Positions 53,464-58,996 of a stretch of DNA of 58,996 bases are shown one piece after another (positions within the stretch are counted from its first letter, which is position 1; every line of letters starts with the position of its first letter). The position numbers and the translations under genes are program-made. The DNA comes from Nemertoderma westbladi (Eukaryota > Xenacoelomorpha > Nemertodermatida > Nemertodermatidae), in assembly GCA_032718475.1 (NCBI GenBank), contig JAUCBJ010005345.1, positions 1 to 58,996 of the forward strand, written 5' to 3'. The notes below the pieces were generated by a model. That model ran no database searches. It was given only the letters and a program-made list of their open reading frames with translations, and was not told where the DNA came from.

Positions 53464-54420
53464 ATTAGTCAGTTAGTTAAGCCAATTATGACATATGGTT
53501 GCGAAGTTTGGGGTTTTTGTTCGTCAGTTGATACAGAACGTGTCTTATTAAAATTCTTAAAGAACCGCCTTGGAGTGAAGGTAACAACCCAAACTTCATG
53601 GTTTGCGGTGAATCTGGCATTTTTCCGCTAGAAATTGAAAAATACTGTAGGATTATAAAGTATTGGTTAAAGTTACTAAGGTGCAATGACTCTAGATTAG
53701 TTAAACAGGCCTATATTTTGCAATTGAATGGACTAAATCTGTAAATACTGGTAGAACAAGGGATGGTGGAAATTGGACTATCTCGGTGCGTAATTTACTA
53801 AATAATCTGGGATTTACTTGGGCAGTTGGGTGTTGGAAAGACAGAAAGACCCGGGGACATATTAAATGAGAGGAAATTCATTCTAAATGTTCGTGAACGA
53901 CAATGCACCCAGTTCATACAGGGTTGGTGGGGTGCCATCGAGCGGTCGCCGAAGGGTATGCTCTATAGCAAGAGGGATTTCAGTTTGGAGAATAACCTAT
54001 CTCTGTTGAGAGGTCACGGAGGTGTTAGGTTGATTTCCAGGTTCAGGTGTTCGTCACATGCACTTCTGATCGAGAGCGGCCGGTGGTATAAAATACCCAG
54101 AGAATCGGGAATCTGCCCGGTTTGTAATAAAAATGATATAGAGAATGAATATCATTTTTTGTTGGAGCGTGATCTGCGTGCATGAAGCACTTCTCTGGGC
54201 GCTACAATGTGAATCCCACTATATTTAAATACCATGAGCTAATGGGGGCAACTACCAGGGAAAAACTACTGAAGTTAGGCCGTTACCTTAACAGCTTAAT
54301 GAGGCTTTTCGGGTTAGGGAGAACATTCTGTTTATGCAATGTCGTTCCATATAATTTTCATATCAATTATTTTTGTGGGAATTATACAGTATGTGCTTTC
54401 GTCGGTTTATTTTTTTAAAC
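53464..54420 (+). pseudogene. LINE 3' end (same broad group as 1-730)
   Basis: The plus strand reads KPIMTYGCEVWGF, then RVLLKFLKNRLGVK, later (frame change) CGESGIFPLEIEKYCRIIKY, and from 53826 a frame with GGVRLISRFRCSSHALLIES, then ICPVCNKNDIENEYHFLL, and after a short disruption FSGRYNVNPTIFKY. This is the YGCEVWG...(H)CxxC..EYHFLL tail of invertebrate LINEs. At least three frame changes make it inactive. It lies about 250 bp upstream of the CATIP-like gene, same strand. Confidence 0.75.
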
Positions 54421-54676
54421 CTAAAATTTATTTTATATTAGTGGATTTTCTTTGTTTTTATTATCTGCTTATAGTTTTTTGTGCAATTAATTGTGCGGTC
54501 ACTAATAGCCTTAATTGGTTGATGTGCCTATTATACAACCGCTAATCTGTTAGTAACCAATGCAGCAGTAGTACCCAGTACCAGTCAGCCAAGCCAGTAT
54601 CTATGATCTAGTACCGCTGCAGTCTGACAGTAGTAGTTAGTGCGGATACGGCTGATGTTCTATTGAGCATTGGAGC

Positions 54677-54832
54677 ATGGAAGTTAACGACCAAGTAACC
54701 GCCTCGGCCGATGATGATGCCGGTACTCAGCCTTTTGAGAATGTGCCGTTAGAAAATGACAACCCCACGTCCTCGTCCTCCTCAGCTTCTGTTGCCTTTC
54801 TTAATTCCATCGATCCTAAGGAAATATTTAAA
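54677..54832 (+). CDS. CATIP: CATIP-like gene, exon 1
   Basis: ATG at 54677; 52 codons ending at donor AAA|GTAAGT in phase 0. It encodes an acidic, Ser-rich N-terminus (MEVNDQVTASADDDAG, then SSSSSSASVAFLNSIDPKEI). This part is poorly conserved in the family; it is included because phase, spacing and the downstream reading frame fit exon 2. The nearest in-frame start upstream was not examined beyond the local stop context, so the 5' end is provisional. Confidence 0.55.
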
Positions 54833-55592
54833 GTAAGTTCTGTAGGTCGGTATTACCGGTACCTCTCCCCTCCTAATCTCCCTCCATTCAGCCATATACC
54901 ATTAATATTAATATATTGGTATAATCGTACGGTACTGTAATCATTAAGCAATGTTTCTAATCCTAGAGTTTAGCATTTATCACCATACACAGCCATATCA
55001 GCATATGCCTATATCAGTATGTATGTATGTAACGTTAGGGTGGTCCAAAAAAACGTTTTCCATTTTGATATTCTGATAGTGTTTAATATGTAACAAAACT
55101 GAAAAAAAAAGTTGAGCTTTTTTTTTGAAGCTTTTTTTCAGCGTTACATATTAAACACTGTCAGAATATCAAAATGAAAAAAAAGTTTTTTTGGACCACC
55201 CTAATGTTAACGTACAGGCAGACTGATACAGGTACGGTACCATCGCTATTACTTTGGCCTATGACATTACAGGTACCGCTACCGGTATACTAGTATATGT
55301 TACCGTACCGGTATTGTAAAAAACAATATATTTAGGATTTAAGTCATGAGTTTTTATGTTTTTTAACATTTGATAGTTTTACAGTTTGTTACCCCACAAT
55401 CCGTGCCCCAAATTTAATTGTGCATTGATGGAATTAGGGTGTTACTTACATTGTTACCTTTAAGTTCGGGTATATTTAAAATAAATTAAAATTCGTATGA
55501 GTGAGATATAAAGCACTACAATAGCAGTAAGGGTGAACAGTGAACACAACAGGTCTAGTTTTTCATTATTGTGTCGCTTCTCTGTATTACAG
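54833..55592 (+). other. CATIP-like intron 1
   Basis: GT-AG intron of 760 bp containing the palindromic MITE at 55038-55201 and ACCGGTA-rich sequence around 55200-55320. Confidence 0.55.
55038..55201. mobile_element. Palindromic MITE, Tc1/mariner-like
   Basis: About 75-bp inverted arms (GGGTGGTCCAAAAAAACG and its complement at the right, TTGATATTCTGATAGTGTTT and its near complement) are flanked by TA dinucleotides at 55036-55037 and 55202-55203. It could fold into one long hairpin. Confidence 0.78.
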
Positions 55593-55860
55593 GTGCAATA
55601 TGCGGACACACTGACTGCTTATGCTGACACTAAAGATATTGGGGAATTCTTGGTAACTGTGGATAATGTTTACCGTGATGGTTTCGGCGACGTTTTATTA
55701 ATTCGAGTTAATAGCCGTAGTGTAGTCGATTCTGTTCCTTGCGGCACTTCCGTGACATGTTACGCCACCCATCGACTGGAAACCATAGAACAACACCACC
55801 ACGAGTTTGTGAAAGTCACAGGCAACCTATTGGATCGAAACACCCATATAATACTCAATG
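55593..55860 (+). CDS. CATIP: CATIP-like gene, exon 2
   Basis: The acceptor TGTATTACAG opens a 268-nt exon, phase 0 in and phase 1 out (AAT G|GTGCGT). It encodes YADTLTAYADTKDIGEFLVT, then VLLIRVNSRSVVDSVPCGTS, and RLETIEQHHHEFVKV. The TKDIGEF, NS...D.VPCGTS and LET.EQ.HHE(F/Y)VK blocks are what I recognise as the N-terminal conserved part of CATIP (ciliogenesis-associated TTC17-interacting protein), a cytoplasmic protein that works with TTC17 in actin organisation and ciliogenesis. The assignment is from memory of the family and needs a search. Confidence 0.68.
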
Positions 55861-56249
55861 GTGCGTTGACTTTTTTCAGAATTAACTAACTTATTTTACT
55901 CTACTTCATTGCATCATGAAATATAGGTATAATGATTTAGTTATATCTATAATTATTACCAGTAATTACAACCTATTATTAAATAACCTCGGCTTCGCCT
56001 TGGTTATTATTACTGACCCTAGGGTAAATAACTCGGAAAATAACTCAAAATGCGGGCAATGCATTTGTTGTCAACCCATGTTTTTCGGCAAAATCATACT
56101 TTTCTAGAGCGAGTTATTTTTACATAGAAAATAAATGCTAAGTTGAAACACCAGCCCTAGGGTAAACAACCAATCAGCCCTAGGGCAAACAACCAGTTGT
56201 TTCCTGCTTTTTAAACGAAAGTTTAATTCAAGCTAATCTAAATGAAAAT

Positions 56250-57670
56250 ACCAATATGGCTACAAAACCTGCCTTGAATGCGTTTCAAAACTTTCTCTGT
56301 CTCACCAAGTGCAATAGGCCGAAAAAAATAAATAAGAAAAAAATAACGGGGATAAATTTGAAACTACAACATTGAGATCATACTTCTTTGGTCTTTTACG
56401 TTATTTTACGTTAGGTTATGGGGACATTTTGAAGCTTCCAGAATTTAGTCTCTCAGCTAAAGTATTCAATGCAAGACTGAAGCAATTGAAAGCTTCGGGA
56501 AAAGGAAATTTTCCAAATGCCAGTGACACTCTTACTAATTTGGATTTCAAGAAGATGGAAGAGCTCAGTTTGCTTGGTCATGATAATCCCATCATGCTTC
56601 AAAACACGTTATATGTGGTTTTTCTCATGCAGTTTGGAGGTCGTCCCGGCAAGGAAATGCGCGAAATATTGATCAAAAACATAGAGCAGGGCTATTGTGT
56701 GGATAGTAAATCATTCTATTTGACACTAACTGAACGAACAACCAAGACAAGATCAGGGGCATTAGGTACTGGGAGAAAGTTGTTGAAGCAGAAAGCATTT
56801 GCAGTAAAGTCAAACAATAAGATTTGTCCCGTGTTTCTGCATGATTTTTATATGAAAAAGAGATTTGTAGATGGCGACGTAGTTCCCGAGGAGCCATATT
56901 TCGTTCGTGCAAATGGATTTATCCCGTCCGATGATAAGAGCATGTACTGTCACCAACCTGTTGGAACAAAATTCTTTCAAAGATGATTGATCTCACTGGA
57001 AGAGCTGATGGTAGAAAGATAACCCTTATGAGTTACAGAAAGGCCACTGCTAAAGCCATTGTTGATAATCAACTCCCGGTCAACTATGCACAGCACCAGC
57101 TCGGACATAAAAACCTGGCTACAACGTCTACAACGGCTACAACATCTTCCTTCATTCTTGAAACCAACATCCACAGCTCAGCGTGAAGTTTCTTTGGCAG
57201 TTTCGTCAATGGTTACAGGGCATAAAAAGGCGAATGAGTCTTCGCGATCTGAGTGCCACAGATACGATTCGATTTCAACCTCTGGTGACTCTTTACCTTC
57301 CCACTGGACCCCTGGGCCTGCCATTGCATCCTCGCAATCAGTCAGTAATAAATCATCTGCTGAGCTGACAAACTCCATAATGTTAGGTAACACTATAAAT
57401 GGACCAATTCAGATTAATATTATAGGTGAATCATCAGGAGTGGCTATCCCGCCCTTCCCTGCACAACTACAGACATCACATAGTGAGCACACATTACTCC
57501 ACAAGCCAATGCCCAACAACAGCCACCGAATCCACCTAATTGGAACACTTATCTCCCGTCTAATGGAACAATGCCAACTACTTCTAATGAGTTATCTGTC
57601 CCCATGGAAGACCCCTGGTACTATCACTTCGAACCTGCTTCTTATTTCGAGTTGTAATTTCGATTAATTT
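56250..57670 (+). pseudogene. Crypton-like tyrosine recombinase (DUF3504-type) relic
   Basis: The N-terminal MATKPALNAFQNFL resembles the start of the SAM-like core-binding part, with stops before 56372. The main frame 56372-56986 has FNARLKQLKASGKGNFPN, FLMQFGGRPGKEMREIL, LTERTTKTRSG and CPVFLHDFYMKKR, the layout of the catalytic domain in Crypton and in ZMYM/QRICH1-type proteins. A one-base shift near 56975 leads to KITLMSYRKATAKAIV and QHQLGHKNLATTS (box II His); the expected catalytic Tyr is not visible. A second shift leads to a Ser-rich tail with NTINGPIQINIIGE. It is inactive, on the sense strand within a CATIP intron. Confidence 0.68.
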
Positions 57671-58198
57671 CATAGTAAATTGAATTTATTCCGAAACATA
57701 AATACTGTGTTGTAGTCAAATAGAAATAATTTATTTAATTGCAATTATCTAATTAATATAAATTAAAATACATTTTAATGTGAGCCCTATGGCAAATTCC
57801 CCCAAAAATATCAAGCCCCATTTTATTCCCCCCCCCCCCCCCCCCCCCCCCCCCCAACAAAGCCCTCTTAGAATTAATTGTTAACTGACCAGTACAAATT
57901 GGTTTTTTAGCCGAAAAATATAGGTTGACGATAAAACCAGGGGGGGGGGGGTCCTTTATACGTCCCCAAGAGAGATAGTCTTCGGGTTGACTAACCGGTT
58001 TTTGTGTTTAACCTCCACCTATATACCACTTTACTTCACTCAGGGAGTAAAATAAACTTCGCAGAATTACTTTAATATCCATAACCCGAAATTGATATAT
58101 TATAACTGATATCTCCATAGTTATGTAAATTTATTTTTACCTTCGTCCAGGTCTACAATTTGTATTTAATTAATTCACTACCTCTTCCTACCTGATAG
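57671..58198. repeat. Poly(C)/poly(G) tracts in intron 2
   Basis: A C run of about 25 (57831-57855) and a G run of about 10 (57942-57951) lie between AT-rich sequences up to the exon 3 acceptor. They are likely assembly-prone and polymorphic. Confidence 0.8.
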
Positions 58199-58365
58199 AC
58201 GATGTTTACACTGTAACCAGGACAACCACTGAAGGTAGCTCCACCAGCACCCGTACCGAGACGTTCACTAAGGACCAGATGTCCGGCTTTATATCGGAGG
58301 GAGTCAGCATTGTTCTACAGCGGCTAATCATACGTAGTGTATTGGATGAAGGTAAAACTCTCGAG
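58199..58365 (+). CDS. CATIP: CATIP-like gene, exon 3
   Basis: The acceptor CCTGATAG opens a 167-nt exon that completes the split codon from exon 2 and ends at GAG|GTAAGT in phase 0. It encodes DDVYTVTRTTTEGSSTSTRT, then MSGFISEGVSIVLQRLIIRS. The T.T.TEG.....T.T pattern followed by the F(I/V)SE..(S/N).(V/L)L.R helix continues the same conserved domain in correct order, which supports the gene model across the transposon-filled intron. Confidence 0.68.
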
Positions 58366-58586
58366 GTAAGTGAAACTCATGACGGAATTGTAAGCGGGTC
58401 TTGAGCCCACGACCTCTGGGGGGATGTGAATTACAGGCAATGGATTTAACCAGTTACATTTTGTTTATTATCAGTAAAGGGAATTGTAGTAAAACATGGA
58501 ACAATGGTCAACTACAATTTCTAGTGGCTGTAACACCAAGCCACATTACAATATCGCTATTTATAACCTTTTCTTATTAAATTTAG
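58366..58586 (+). other. CATIP-like intron 3
   Basis: GT-AG intron of 221 bp, ending TTAAATTTAG, with a SINE head at 58390-58460. Confidence 0.65.
58390..58460 (-). mobile_element. tRNA-derived SINE head
   Basis: On the minus strand AATTCACATCC, then GAGGTCGTGGGCTCAAGACC aligns with the SINE at 3929-4207 (AATTCACATCTCCTG, then AGGTCGTGGGTTCGATCC). The B box is degenerate (GGCTCAAGACC). Only the tRNA-like head is visible. Confidence 0.6.
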
Positions 58587-58778
58587 TTTCCGTCTTTCGA
58601 TTCCGATCTCAATCTTGTCACAACCGAATACAAGTTGGCTGATACACGGGAGCAGGTCATCGCTGATGAAAGTCATGACGTCATTGGTCTGTCACGTTGT
58701 CTCATTTCTCCCAACGAGCCGCCGATGTCGTGGGTCTGCTACTTCCTTCCAGACGGACATCTGGCGTCCAGGGTTCAG
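58587..58778 (+). CDS. CATIP: CATIP-like gene, exon 4 (last exon in window)
   Basis: The acceptor AAATTTAG opens a 192-nt phase 0/0 exon ending CAG|GTTCGT. It encodes FPSFDSDLNLVTTEYKLADT, then HDVIGLSRCLIS and MSWVCYFLPDGHLASRVQ. The FD.D.NL...Y, EV(D).G(I/L).R, and W..YFLPDGHLASRVQ blocks are the most recognisable part of the CATIP family. The gene continues beyond the right edge; 58779-58996 is intron sequence without a further exon that I can place. Confidence 0.72.
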
Positions 58779-58996
58779 GTTCGTTGTTTGTTTAATTACG
58801 GTGATATTTCAATAACATTTCCTTAATTATTTCGCAGTAGCAGTGGCTAGTCTATAGCGGAACAATGGATACGAGTCTTCTGTTGTGGAAATAAAGATTG
58901 GGTGGTTATAGAGTGTTAAACTTTGGGAGTTCGAGTGGCGCCCTCCCTCCCATATAGGTTGTCAAGGTCAATAGAGACGACATCGATACGAAAAGG

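Larger units (their letters stand above)
55861..58198 (+). other. CATIP-like intron 2
   Basis: A 2.3-kb GT-AG intron that holds the Crypton-like relic (56250-57670), a long poly(C) tract (about 57831-57855) and AT-rich sequence. 55861-56240 includes a duplicated CCTAGGGTAAA(C/T)AAC-type block near 56020-56190. Confidence 0.6.

Overview
The window is eukaryotic and almost certainly from a marine or freshwater invertebrate animal. It is AT-rich, has GT-AG spliceosomal introns, and is dominated by decayed and nested transposable elements. It has no operons, no rRNA and no free-standing tRNA genes. The lineage cannot be fixed from sequence alone: a CATIP-like ciliary gene points to a ciliated metazoan, and secreted beta-gamma-crystallin exons plus BEL/Pao, Crypton, Penelope-like, LINE, hAT and Harbinger-like repeats fit many invertebrates.

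Host genes. Two are supported. (1) On the minus strand, a secreted beta-gamma-crystallin-type gene has exon 1 at 20137-20345, exon 2 at 18267-18421 and exon 3 at 15289-15439, with intron phases 2, 1, 2. Two further exon-1-like units lie upstream on the same strand, at 48263-48501 (open) and 42054-42292 (one nonsense codon), both with a phase-2 donor at the same place. (2) On the plus strand, four consecutive exons of a CATIP-like gene (54677-54832, 55593-55860, 58199-58365, 58587-58778) run off the right edge.

Repeat landscape, left to right. 1-4.5 kb: LINE fragments and a large inverted-repeat (foldback) element with a LINE copy and a tRNA-derived SINE inside it. 4.6-7 kb: a Harbinger-like MITE and a second foldback element next to Helitron-like hairpins. 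7.6-8.9 kb: the C-terminal part of a retroelement ORF set in a 14-bp minisatellite, with its 3' UTR repeated tail-to-tail. 9.6-12.2 kb: a dispersed, internally tandem repeat split by a solo BEL-type LTR. 12.2-19.5 kb: LINE and gypsy-like relics between the crystallin exons. 21.2-25.6 kb: a Penelope-like fragment, a second copy of the dispersed repeat, a 47-bp-arm palindrome and a 3.5-kb array of a 34-bp satellite. 27-36.5 kb: a decayed BEL/Pao element whose pol is followed by a separate 844-codon frame with zinc knuckles and a 3' LTR. 36.5-40.3 kb: the same satellite, interrupted by a nearly intact APE-type LINE. 44-54.4 kb: more LINE relics, minisatellites and MITEs. 55-58 kb: a mariner-like MITE, a Crypton-like recombinase relic and a SINE head inside CATIP introns.

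The strongest candidate for something undescribed is the BEL/Pao-type element, for its large post-pol knuckle ORF. Next are the retroelement embedded in the 14-bp minisatellite and the crystallin locus with three first-exon candidates. All assignments were made by eye from motifs; no database search was run.
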